In this document: piece by piece, positions 1 through 5,028 of the stretch
How the letters are laid out: each line of letters opens with the position of its first letter
How positions within the stretch are numbered: position 1 is the first letter of the stretch
Origin: Haloquadratum sp. J07HQX50
Lineage (GTDB): Archaea; Halobacteriota; Halobacteria; Halobacteriales; Haloferacaceae
Length of the DNA stretch: 5,717 nucleotides
Direction: 5' to 3'
Assembly (NCBI GenBank): GCA_000416005.1
Contig: KE356563.1
Coordinates: 206,773 to 212,489, forward strand
Notes under the pieces: generated by a model
The model's database searches: none
What the model saw: the letters and a program-made list of their open reading frames with translations, nothing else
What the model was told of the DNA's origin: nothing
Program-made: the position numbers and the translations under genes

Positions 1-45
1 AACCGTGAGGATTGAGCAAATAGGCTGATTGAATAATACTACAAT

Positions 46-76
46 AAAAAAAAAGACGCGAATACGGGATTCGCGT
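46..76 (-). terminator. Hairpin plus T-run terminator
   Basis: On the minus strand, ACGCGAAT (76-69) pairs perfectly with ATTCGCGT (63-56) around a 5-nt loop. A single C and then nine consecutive T (54-46) follow. This is an intrinsic-terminator layout and it also suits archaeal RNA polymerase, which stops at U-runs. It lies 67 nt past the stop codon of the minus-strand gene ending at 143, and so supports that gene over the open frame on the opposite strand. Confidence 0.75.
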
Positions 77-142
77 TCTCGCTCGCGTAGGTTCGTGGTG
101 GATAGAAAACGAACACAGACGGGTCACAGTAGGAGTAACGAC

Positions 143-481
143 TCACACCGCCGTCATGAGGGCCTTGAGCCGAATCTTGATATTGAAATCGAGTCGTGCA
201 TTGAGGACTTTGTCAGCGCAGGCTTTCGCTCTCAACAAGCTACAGCCACTAAGCAAAGGGGTACAGTGGACCGATTCGACATCGAGATTATATTGCGATG
301 CACGTTCTACAGCGGATTCGTTGTGCAGTTCTTCATTCAGGAACGATCCGAATAGTCCATGTCCCTTCGGTGGACCTGGCGTGAACAGCTCAATACTGAG
401 ATCCAAGTCGGCGATCATATTGAGGTACTCCTGACGAACGGGGTTCTCGCTGGATAGAATGCGACGGGGGGACAGAGACAC
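143..481 (-). CDS. Hypothetical protein, 112 aa, possibly frame-disrupted at its 5' end
   Basis: I do not recognise this protein. The 112 residues include ILSSENPVRQEYL, a DLDLSIELF segment and a PGPPKGHGLFGSFLNEELH segment. The middle has ordinary haloarchaeal composition and no membrane helix is visible. The last 40 residues carry four Cys and are more basic, so the tail may be altered. The longest start is GTG at 481. No stop codon intervenes until 499, and no ATG lies in frame upstream. An ATG at 497 reads MERPIRVSV in another frame and would join this frame at PRRILSS if one C were removed from a run of six C (471-466). The 497 start overlaps the preceding stop as TGATG. A strong terminator follows the stop codon. 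Being a gene is likely; the N-terminus is uncertain. Confidence 0.6.
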   Translation of the reverse strand: MSLSPRRILSSENPVRQEYLNMIADLDLSIELFTPGPPKGHGLFGSFLNEELHNESAVERASQYNLDVESVHCTPLLSGCSLLRAKACADKVLNARLDFNIKIRLKALMTAV

Positions 482-767
482 GGATTGGTCGTTCCATCAA
501 TGGAATATCGAGTTGTGGAGCCAATAAGTAGGTTTCCCAGCCAGAATCGTTTGTTGATTACCTACGTTGAGGTATATCATCGCTCCTCGTAATACCATGG
601 TGAGATCACGTAACAAGATAGAAAATAAAAAATGAGGAGAGGCTACCGAACCATTACGTCGCCTGCCCGGATAGTTCGGCTGTGACGGTTTCCATATTGC
701 TCTCAGCATCTCCTAAGCATTTTAGTCATGCTGAGAGCCTCGCGAACGGGATCGTAGCAAGGTTGGA
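482..767. other. Gene-poor gap with a possible micro-ORF promoter
   Basis: No convincing gene of normal size. On the minus strand, TTTTTTATTTTC (632-621) lies about 29 nt before an ATG at 598 that opens a 33-residue frame ending at 497. This spacing fits a leaderless haloarchaeal transcript, but the peptide is unrecognised. The longer frame up to 709 on the same strand has an atypical, aromatic- and Arg-rich composition and looks like chance. The inverted repeat at 699-738 is listed separately. Confidence 0.3.
699..738. repeat. 11-bp perfect inverted repeat
   Basis: GCTCTCAGCAT (699-709) and ATGCTGAGAGC (728-738) are exact reverse complements separated by 18 nt. It could be an operator, a hairpin or a remnant of a mobile element end. 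Both arms contain an outward-facing ATG reading M-L-R-A, so any two divergent starts here would share the repeat. Confidence 0.6.
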
Positions 768-1010
768 TTGAAGCATACAGGATCTCTATCTCGGGGTAAC
801 ACGCTCTCAGATGAATGTGAAATGGAGGGTGTTTCACCCGAATCCATTACCACTATCCACCTTCCACCTAGAACGAGCCAGCCCCGAGGGTTAAGCGTCG
901 CACCGGCCGTTTTCGATACGGTCGGAGAAGAACTCTCAGAAGAATATGGAGCCGTGTTCGGGCATGATGGGCAGCCAAAGCAAGTCATCGATCGCAGCAC
1001 ACTGTTCTGA
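768..1010 (+). CDS. Small hypothetical protein, possibly a C-terminal fragment
   Basis: A plus-strand frame of 80 residues from TTG at 768, or 62 residues from the in-frame ATG at 822. I do not recognise the product. The C-terminal half reads as a typical acidic haloarchaeal sequence (FDTVGEELSEEYGAVFG, then DGQPKQVIDRSTLF), with no membrane segment and no obvious catalytic motif. The opposite strand is also open over this span (1066-722), but its product is rich in Ser, Arg and Cys, which marks it as a shadow. No good TATA box or Shine-Dalgarno sequence lies before either start. The frame is closed by a stop at 732-734, so the gene may be the 3' end of a longer, decayed one. It faces the minus-strand membrane protein gene across 160 nt. 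Confidence 0.5.
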   Translation: MKHTGSLSRGNTLSDECEMEGVSPESITTIHLPPRTSQPRGLSVAPAVFDTVGEELSEEYGAVFGHDGQPKQVIDRSTLF

Positions 1011-1173
1011 CGTTGAAATCGGTTGTTGACATTTTCAGAATGTGAGGCAAACAGCGCGCTGAACAAAGAGGGCGTATTCAGCAGTTAGTATCGTTTCCAC
1101 CGATTCCAAGGGATCACCCGCTCGGTGTGCGTACGCGCGCTTCAATTCGGATCGAAAGCTCGTTGCTCAATTA

Positions 1174-1423
1174 TTATCCGGTCCAGTGAAGATCATAAAG
1201 CAAATAGATGCTTGCACCTGTCACAAGAACACCAACTGTCGCAAAGGCCAAAGCAGCCAAGCCGCTCGTGTAGAATGCAATCTGAACCGTTTGAAGCCCA
1301 ACGAGAACCGTAAATACAGCCAATATCGTCCAGAAAATGGCTGAGTGAACCGACCGCCTCATGTGTCCCCTCCCTCACAGCACGGCGGATTTCAGATTCG
1401 GTGAGGTTGTCAGATTCGCTCAT
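1174..1423 (-). pseudogene. Two-helix membrane protein split over two frames
   Basis: From ATG at 1423 the minus strand reads MSESDNLTESEIRRAVREGT, a soluble acidic head, then HEAVGSLSHFLDDI, and continues to a stop at 1193 as a Cys-rich tail that looks non-native. The frame reached by skipping one base opens at ATG 1362 and ends at 1174. It encodes FWTILAVFTVLVGLQ and GLAALAFATVGVLVTG, two clear membrane helices, ending in YDLHWTG. Joining the head to the helices near SLSH/AIFW gives one coherent inner-membrane protein of about 80 residues, so a one-base insertion is the simplest explanation. Alternatively the helical part is made on its own: GGAGG (1373-1369) sits 6 nt before ATG 1362, a perfect Shine-Dalgarno match. 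A weaker GAGG precedes ATG 1423. Function unknown. Confidence 0.65.
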
Positions 1424-1431
1424 ATCGGTTG

Positions 1432-1452
1432 CTATCCTCACTATCGACTATC
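1432..1452 (-). promoter_or_regulatory. Triple GATAG repeat before the membrane protein gene
   Basis: On the minus strand GATAG occurs at 1452-1448, 1445-1441 and 1436-1432, ending 8 nt before the ATG at 1423. An AT-rich word (CATAAA, 1460-1455) and GATAAAT further upstream (1480-1474) are candidate TATA elements. The repeats could be a regulator site; that is inference only. Confidence 0.25.
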
Positions 1453-1789
1453 TGTTTATGATTGCACTGGCCGATTTATCCTTTATTTGGACTGACCGAC
1501 CCACGACTTCACGTTTTAGTTTGCTTTGGCTGACAGACGTGCGCCCTATGTTGCACTCGGCAGAGCCGCTGGAACCTCTCACCGATTGAATCGGGCGAAC
1601 GGAGCCACCAGAACAGATTTTGATTGTTGTGTGTCATGCCGATATGAAGAGACGCGATCAGGCAGCAGTGATCAAGATCGCACATTTTCAGTGAGACCGT
1701 CGAAAGTTGCGGGTAATGAGTTCACGAATTTGATCAGTGAAAGAGTCCTTACTCCAGGGTGTTTTCATTGCATCTCGTTTTGACTCGCA
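1453..1789. other. Gap without a supported gene
   Basis: Two plus-strand frames are open here (1401-1589 and 1526-1783), but their products are rich in Arg, Cys and Ser with no coherent pattern, and neither has a promoter or ribosome binding site. I see no RNA gene. Upstream elements of the minus-strand gene starting at 1423 probably occupy the left end. A weak GAGT/ACTC hairpin (1743-1754), just past the stop of the gene ending at 1790, is too short to call a terminator. Confidence 0.4.
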
Positions 1790-2062
1790 TCAGTGCAGTT
1801 CGTGCTCTGGCAGTTCGTCGTCGTCAGCTATTCGTCCTTGCTCGTCTGTCTGTTCAACTATCTTCCGTGCTATCCTCGCTGTCGACGTTATCCCTGGGCC
1901 TGACACCTCCTCGTCATTTTCAACGAGACTGAGAAACTCGCGCAGTCGGTCGTTGGGCAGTTCAATATCAACTTCGTCGAATTCAGTATAATCAGTGGCG
2001 GCTGCCGAGTCAATGTGCCCTAGATCCGAATCTCGGACACTATCCGCGTCATCGGTCATCAT
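1790..2062 (-). CDS. Acidic hypothetical protein, 90 aa
   Basis: I do not recognise the family. The protein is strongly acidic, as expected for a cytoplasmic haloarchaeal protein. A low-complexity Asp/Ser-rich head (about residues 1-30) precedes a core with the look of paired helices, including DIELPNDRLREFLSLVEND and STARIARKIVEQTDE, and an acidic tail ending in PEHELH. There is no membrane segment and no Cys. Two consecutive ATG codons (2062 and 2059) are possible starts. No close Shine-Dalgarno is visible; GGAGTG lies 16 nt upstream. The gene begins 8 nt after the stop of the minus-strand gene at 2071, so the two are probably co-transcribed. The opposite strand is open too, but gives a Ser-rich shadow. 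Confidence 0.75.
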   Translation of the reverse strand: MMTDDADSVRDSDLGHIDSAAATDYTEFDEVDIELPNDRLREFLSLVENDEEVSGPGITSTARIARKIVEQTDEQGRIADDDELPEHELH

Positions 2063-2070
2063 CTATTGAC

Positions 2071-2292
2071 TCAGTACACTCCATTCCGGTACTTGAATCC
2101 CTTCAGCTCGTATCTGTGATTGAGACCCTCTCGCCGCCATGCCCCCAGTTCAGTATCGTCTGTCGAAGTCTTGATCTGATGGCGTGCTGATTCGTCGTCA
2201 TGACGGGTAGATACACCCTCGCAGAGAATGGAAAAGTGCAGAATCTGTCTGTTGAGAAATTGAGCGCACGACTCACCGCCGGTCAAATCCAC
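2071..2292 (-). CDS. Hypothetical protein, ~73 aa, upstream partner of the 1790-2062 gene
   Basis: The frame is open from a TTG at 2340. I prefer GTG at 2292 because GGAG lies 9 nt before it and the codons upstream give an Arg/Ser-rich stretch unlike the rest. The product runs through CAQFLNRQILHFSILCEG, then an acidic linker with DDTELGAW, and ends RREGLNHRYELKGFKYRNGV-Tyr. The C-terminal 20 residues, basic and aromatic, look well conserved in character and may bind nucleic acid or a partner; that is inference. I do not recognise a named family. It may be a truncated remnant, since no promoter is visible. The next gene starts 8 nt after its stop. Confidence 0.5.
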   Translation of the reverse strand: MDLTGGESCAQFLNRQILHFSILCEGVSTRHDDESARHQIKTSTDDTELGAWRREGLNHRYELKGFKYRNGVY

Positions 2293-2314
2293 GGATGCAC
2301 TCCTACCCGTGAGC

Positions 2315-2335
2315 GACGGCTGGCGACGAGCCGTC
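2315..2335 (-). promoter_or_regulatory. 7-bp hairpin upstream of the 2292 start
   Basis: GACGGCT (2315-2321) and AGCCGTC (2329-2335) pair exactly around a 7-nt loop. On the minus strand the hairpin ends 22 nt before the proposed GTG at 2292 and just before its GGAG box. It could be a leader hairpin or a chance repeat. No T-run follows, so it is not a terminator. Confidence 0.35.
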
Positions 2336-2424
2336 CTCAACGATGATGCTCGTACTCAAGCTCCGAGATCCGACAATTGGATGTTCCTGTCGACCCGGTC
2401 ACAGATAGTCACTGCTCATCCTAC

Positions 2425-2484
2425 GGTGAGCCACAATCAACCGTCCAAACTCCTGGGCGGCTCACCATCACTCACGACGGTGAG
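2425..2484. repeat. Nested inverted repeats with competing pairings
   Basis: GGTGAGCC (2425-2432) pairs with GGCTCACC (2459-2466) over a 26-nt loop, 8 bp perfect. The right arm can pair instead with GGTGAG (2479-2484), which can also close a 5-bp hairpin with CTCAC (2471-2475) around a GACG loop. On the minus strand the cluster spans the stop codon (2474-2472) of the gene starting at 2810 and its 3' flank, so it may mark the transcript end. Confidence 0.45.
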
Positions 2485-2810
2485 ACCCGATGAGTAGCCC
2501 ACCCTTCATTCACATCGACGAGTTCGGTGGCACACATGGATTTATCAGAACTACAACGTTCCTCAACCACACTATCGACCTCCGGAGTCACACACGCTAT
2601 TAAAAAGTCATACTCGGCAATACCGGCTGGGGAGATGTCGAACGAGCCTGCGTCGTATTCAACGACCAGATGACGCTCGATAGAGAGTGCGGTTATTCGT
2701 GGAGCAGGCGCAATACCACGTCGTTCACGACGTGGATACGCGCCGTCACTCGCTGACATAATGTGTTCGGTGGTTTCGACAACCAGTGGGATGGCGGTGA
2801 AGAGATTCAA
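2472..2810 (-). CDS. Hypothetical protein, 112 aa, possibly truncated at its N-terminus
   Basis: Unrecognised soluble protein. The longest start is TTG at 2810; ATG at 2759 gives 95 residues beginning MSASDGAYPRRER. The core alternates short strands (ITALSIERHLVVEYDAGSF, then DISPAGIAEYDFLIACVTP) with an acidic region, suggesting a small alpha/beta fold; three Cys lie in the last 45 residues. The frame stays open upstream to a TAG at 2888-2886. The extra codons read sensibly (IQVVELLNPRPSCEF, then LFTAIPLVVETTEHI), so the original gene probably began further upstream. Codons 8-14 from ATG 2759 are written as a 20-bp palindrome (2716-2735). No promoter or Shine-Dalgarno is obvious for either start. 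A hairpin cluster overlaps the stop. Confidence 0.55.
   Translation of the reverse strand: MNLFTAIPLVVETTEHIMSASDGAYPRRERRGIAPAPRITALSIERHLVVEYDAGSFDISPAGIAEYDFLIACVTPEVDSVVEERCSSDKSMCATELVDVNEGWATHRVSPS
2716..2735. repeat. 20-bp palindrome with 9-bp arms
   Basis: CCACGTCGT (2716-2724) and ACGACGTGG (2727-2735) are exact reverse complements with only TC between. In the minus-strand gene the site encodes P-R-R-E-R-R-G. Such a close dyad is typical of a dimeric regulator site or recombinase target, but here it is inside a coding frame. Confidence 0.55.
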
Positions 2811-3082
2811 CTGAAACTCGCACGAGGGTCGTGGATTCAGAAGTTCTACGACCTGAATGGAGTGAGCGCTTGCATTCCACGATTGCTAAGATAGCTGAGA
2901 GAATTCCGTCATTGGAACGCTGACCACAGTCGCAATTCACGAGCTCTCTCACGTGCGACGGGAATTGCACACACTCACTCCAACTCAGCTGACTCAGACG
3001 ACACATCAGCCGATTTCGACGCCAGATTAAAGACAAATCCGTCTCAATGATTTCTCCCTGGCAACGTGTTACACAAAGACAC

Positions 3083-3120
3083 CGGGGGGAACAGCCCCGA
3101 TGCCAGGGCGTGATCGCCCT
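3083..3120 (+). promoter_or_regulatory. Tandem leader hairpins abutting the ATG at 3121
   Basis: Hairpin 1 pairs CGGGG (3083-3087) with CCCCG (3095-3099). Hairpin 2 pairs AGGGCG (3105-3110) with CGCCCT (3115-3120) around TGAT. The second ends on the base before the ATG. GTGATC (3111-3116 with one stem base each side) matches the 3' half of the archaeal Shine-Dalgarno consensus GGAGGTGATC and lies 5 nt before the ATG, so its core is in the loop. This suggests control of translation; it is untested inference. Confidence 0.4.
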
Positions 3121-3426
3121 ATGGATAATAAATCGAACCAGAGTGAAAAGGATACGACACCCGCTGAGAGATGCGAGACGAGTGAACAGACCACCGCCGT
3201 CGCATGGACAGCACCGACGCTCCAAAGCGAAACCGAAACCCCCATCAAAACGACGGGCTATCGAAACAATAAATATGGTCCACGTGTCGAACTCAGCCTG
3301 ACGGTGCCATATGGAACAACGACTGTAAATTTAGACGCTGCCGACGCGAAGGAGTTCGCCCGGGCAGTTCTGAATGCGGCTGCCGTCGCTGAACATCGCC
3401 AGGCTCCATTCGATAACGACGACTGA
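3121..3426 (+). CDS. Acidic hypothetical protein, 101 aa
   Basis: I do not recognise a named family. The first 45 residues are a polar, Thr/Glu/Ser-rich, probably disordered segment. The C-terminal half looks folded: two strand-like pieces (YGPRVELSLTVPYGTTTVNL) are followed by a helix, DAADAKEFARAVLNAAAVAE, and an acidic tail. Strand pairs followed by an Ala-rich amphipathic helix are common in small haloarchaeal plasmid and virus proteins. ATG at 3121 is preferred; ATG at 3100 would add MPGRDRP, and its codons form the leader hairpin. The minus strand is also open across the gene (3225-2746), but there the product is Cys/Arg-rich and its shadow. A T-rich tract follows the stop. The HGGxSTG remnant begins about 75 nt downstream on the same strand. 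Confidence 0.75.
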   Translation: MDNKSNQSEKDTTPAERCETSEQTTAVAWTAPTLQSETETPIKTTGYRNNKYGPRVELSLTVPYGTTTVNLDAADAKEFARAVLNAAAVAEHRQAPFDNDD

Positions 3427-3435
3427 TTGGCGACC

Positions 3436-3445
3436 TTTCCTTTTT
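3436..3445 (+). terminator. T-rich tract after the 3121-3426 gene
   Basis: TTTCCTTTTT lies 10 nt past the stop codon. Archaeal transcripts often end at such U-rich tracts without a hairpin. No strong stem precedes it, so the call is modest. Confidence 0.4.
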
Positions 3446-3502
3446 GACGAGACTGATTGTCATCGCAACGAGAACCGTGGCGTCTATCTAAGAGAGAACA
3501 CA

Positions 3503-3795
3503 GTGTCTACGAACGACCGGCAACCACAAGTAATCAAGCACAATGCCCCAACTCAAGCGCAGAGACAACGGCAAGCAAGCGGTGATACAGTGCCATCTGC
3601 AGGGCAACGAACCGCAACGAAAATCAATGTGGCGCTGCCTGCAGGGTGGGGCACGCGTGGTCTGGCGACGGCCGGTGTAAGTTACACGGCGATTGCTCGA
3701 CCGATCCGAATGACGCCTCGTATCTCAAAGGGAACGGCCACTCAAAGGACAACACCGCAGACCTGCCGGTGGATCGCTGCGGGAAGTTCGCCTGA
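3503..3795 (+). pseudogene. HGGxSTG-type (terminase-small-subunit-like) zinc-finger gene, frame-disrupted
   Basis: The third frame (stop 3793-3795) reads ICRATNRNENQCG (3595-3633), then WSGDGRCKLHGDCSTD (3658-3705), then NDASYLKGNGHSKDN. The bases between, 3635-3655, give LPAGWGT only in another frame. Spliced, the protein reads C-x9-CG-LPAGWGT-R-WSGDGRCKLHGDCSTD. From memory this is the pattern of small HGGxSTG proteins in phages and haloarchaea (usual core GRCKxHGGxSTG), some annotated as terminase small subunits. C-x9-C-x15-C-x2-H would bind zinc. Here both motif Gly are Asp. One extra base before 3635 and one missing base near 3658 compensate each other. The N-terminus is unclear: GTG 3503 (MSTNDRQPQ) and ATG 3543 (MPQLKRRDNGK) lie in two further frames, each needing another shift. 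It is probably a relic of a provirus. Confidence 0.65.
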
Positions 3796-4228
3796 GAGCT
3801 GGCGACGATTTGGATATTGAACTGCGGAGGTTTGAGACGAGTTCAAGCAGACAACCAGCGGCGCGCGCCCGGTATTCTGCCTCGGTCATATGACCCAGAT
3901 ATGGCCTCGGTCAAGCAACTCTACGACTGGTGCAAGCGTAACCGGCGGCTGATGGATTCGGCTTCCTCTTCGGATTGCACTCATTTGTCTGACTCTCATT
4001 GTGCGAGTGCGACACAGAGACACGAGTAGAGGGACTGTTACCCTCGTGGGCACACATACGCTGGGTGACTTGCTATCGTTCTCAGAAACGGACAAATGAA
4101 GAGCGACTGGAGCCAAAGCCGATACCGGCCCGGCCTGGGCAGGACAAAAAACGGGGAGAGCAGAGCGGGGAGAACCAGAACAGAGGGGGGTCGTGTCCTG
4201 TATCCTCCGACAGGACGCACAGATGACT
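3796..4228. other. Gene-poor stretch with degenerate coding fragments
   Basis: No intact gene is supported. Two plus-strand fragments have coding character: GDDLDIELRRFE in the frame closing at 3895, and MASVKQLYDWCKRNRRLMD from 3901 in the frame that follows the 3793 stop. They may be the remains of the downstream part of the HGGxSTG gene or of a neighbour. From about 4096 the plus strand becomes purine-rich (GGGGAGA twice, then six G at 4185-4190) with no coding pattern. Confidence 0.35.
4193..4218. promoter_or_regulatory. Hairpin just upstream of a TATA box
   Basis: GTCCTGT (4195-4201) pairs exactly with ACAGGAC (4210-4216) over an 8-nt loop, and the plus-strand RNA can extend it by a U-G and a G-C pair (4193-4194 with 4217-4218). 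On the minus strand the loop contains GGAGGA. The 13-nt distance to the TATA box suggests an operator or activator site, by inference. Confidence 0.4.
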
Positions 4229-4230
4229 CC

Positions 4231-4240
4231 TATATATACC
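4231..4240 (+). promoter_or_regulatory. Orphan TATA box
   Basis: TATATATACC is the clearest TATA-like word in this region. It is near-palindromic, so the direction is open. Rightward it would start RNA near 4258, followed by no good start codon before the convergent gene end at 4363. Leftward it would start near 4210 inside the hairpin. The transcript, if any, may be non-coding or antisense to the 4363-4671 gene. Confidence 0.4.
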
Positions 4241-4362
4241 TTGGGACGTCCCTCTCCTCCGAGAGAAAAACCGAAGAAGCGACGTTCGACGGTTGAGATC
4301 GTGGTACGTCCGTCAAATCACGCTGCATCGAATAGCACACTGAGCGCTCGGGCACCGAGTGA

Positions 4363-4671
4363 CTACTCTTCAGTTGTTTGTTCCGGCATTTTCTCTTTCA
4401 ATGTCTTCTTAATCACGGCGTAATGCTCAGCGGCCATCTCTGTGATTTCACGATACACATTTGCACTCTGTTCGACGTCATTTGTCTCACACCACATGAG
4501 ATACATCCCCTGAATGATTCCCTCCGTCCTCTCGATGACCAGAGACGCAGCGGCTTGGACTGTAGAGTCCGAGACATCGCTTTCGTCATAACTGTCTAAC
4601 ACTGGAATCATCGCCAGCGAAATGACATGCTCTACGTTGTTCTCAATGGTGCGCTGGAACTGAGACTGCAT
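4363..4671 (-). CDS. Helical hypothetical protein, 102 aa
   Basis: I do not recognise the family. The protein looks entirely helical: an N-terminal QFQRTIENNVEHVISLAMIP helix, an acidic DSYDESDVSDS turn, then a long helix through STVQAAASLVIERTEGIIQG and MYLMWCETN, and a final EITEMAAEHYAVIKKTLKEK helix with an acidic tail. No full membrane segment and no catalytic motif are apparent. The ATG at 4671 is well placed: GGTGA lies 5 nt before it on the minus strand, and a TATA-like box is centred about 25 nt upstream. The gene stands alone, with gaps on both sides, and an imperfect CTCGG/CCGAG hairpin (4347-4359) lies past its stop. The open frames on the plus strand are shadows. Among the better-supported genes here. 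Confidence 0.8.
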   Translation of the reverse strand: MQSQFQRTIENNVEHVISLAMIPVLDSYDESDVSDSTVQAAASLVIERTEGIIQGMYLMWCETNDVEQSANVYREITEMAAEHYAVIKKTLKEKMPEQTTEE

Positions 4672-4690
4672 GATTCACCACTGGGATTTC

Positions 4691-4703
4691 TATAAATATA
4701 ATT
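4691..4703 (-). promoter_or_regulatory. TATA box of the 4363-4671 gene
   Basis: The minus strand reads AATTATATTTATA. Its centre is about 25 nt before the ATG at 4671, so transcription would start at or just before the start codon, giving a leaderless or very short leader, as is common in haloarchaea. GGTGA (4680-4676) overlaps that space and may serve if the start lies slightly upstream. The word is also AT-rich enough to act rightward. Confidence 0.55.
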
Positions 4704-5028
4704 TCTCCGCGTCAGACCACTCATCGCTCACACCGCGGCAGTGTGCAGGCACGGTGGTGGATTTCTCCCTCACAGGATCTCTGTCCCACTCATTGCATGA
4801 GACGTCGGGAGTGGGCTGTCGGTTGAAATGATTGAAGTGACGTTGGATTCACTTCGTGGAGTCCAGAATTGAGTGAGAATATGATCTCCGTCTATCAATA
4901 TCGGTATCTGTTCGGGTTGTCAATTCCAAACTTCAGTGTGTCTGACGCAGGGCGTGGTTTTAGTTACCTTGTTAAGAAATAGCACACACCGTGTGAGGGA
5001 CAGGAACGCAATTGTGAGTCTCTGACGA
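4704..5028. other. Intergenic region with small hairpins and a micro-ORF
   Basis: No normal gene is visible. A perfect 7-bp hairpin, GAAGTGA (4834-4840) with TCACTTC (4849-4855), sits around an 8-nt loop. A 33-residue plus-strand frame (4881-4982, MISVYQYRYLFGLS onward, ending GFSYLVKK) has no clear ribosome binding site. Short CACAC/GTGTG dyads occur at 4729-4745 and 4984-4996. TTTTAG (4958-4963) is a possible TATA element for the structured region that follows. Confidence 0.35.

Noticed and set aside
29..355. 108-residue plus-strand open frame at the left edge
   Set aside because: Its first third is Arg/Ser low-complexity over the terminator hairpin, and the rest is antisense to the 143-481 gene, which has a better composition and a terminator downstream.
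722..1066. 114-residue minus-strand frame
   Set aside because: Ser/Arg/Cys-rich and antisense to the more acidic plus-strand frame at 768-1010; treated as a shadow, though the choice is not certain.
1093..1118. Resemblance of GTTTCCACCGATTCCAAGGG to an archaeal origin recognition box
   Set aside because: Only a loose match, a single copy, no neighbouring Orc1/Cdc6 gene and no AT-rich unwinding region.
1431..1449. Near-identical 20-nt word shared with 1871-1890 (17 of 20 bases)
   Set aside because: The second copy is in the coding sequence of the 1790-2062 gene, and there is no flanking similarity; probably chance.
2746..3225. 159-residue minus-strand frame, the longest in the window
   Set aside because: Its first 55 residues are antisense to the 3121-3426 gene and are Cys/Arg-rich; only the middle part may be a real fragment, as noted in the findings.
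3374..3820. 148-residue plus-strand frame taken as one intact gene
   Set aside because: It overlaps the end of the 3121-3426 gene, and only the LPAGWGT stretch matches a known pattern; the rest of that motif lies in another frame, so it is a composite of a broken gene.
3860..3869. GGCGCGCGCC palindrome
   Set aside because: An alternating GC run is self-complementary by nature; no context supports a function.
4729..4996. CACAC/GTGTG dyads at 4729-4745 and 4984-4996
   Set aside because: Arms of only 5 bp with different loop lengths; too short to separate from chance.
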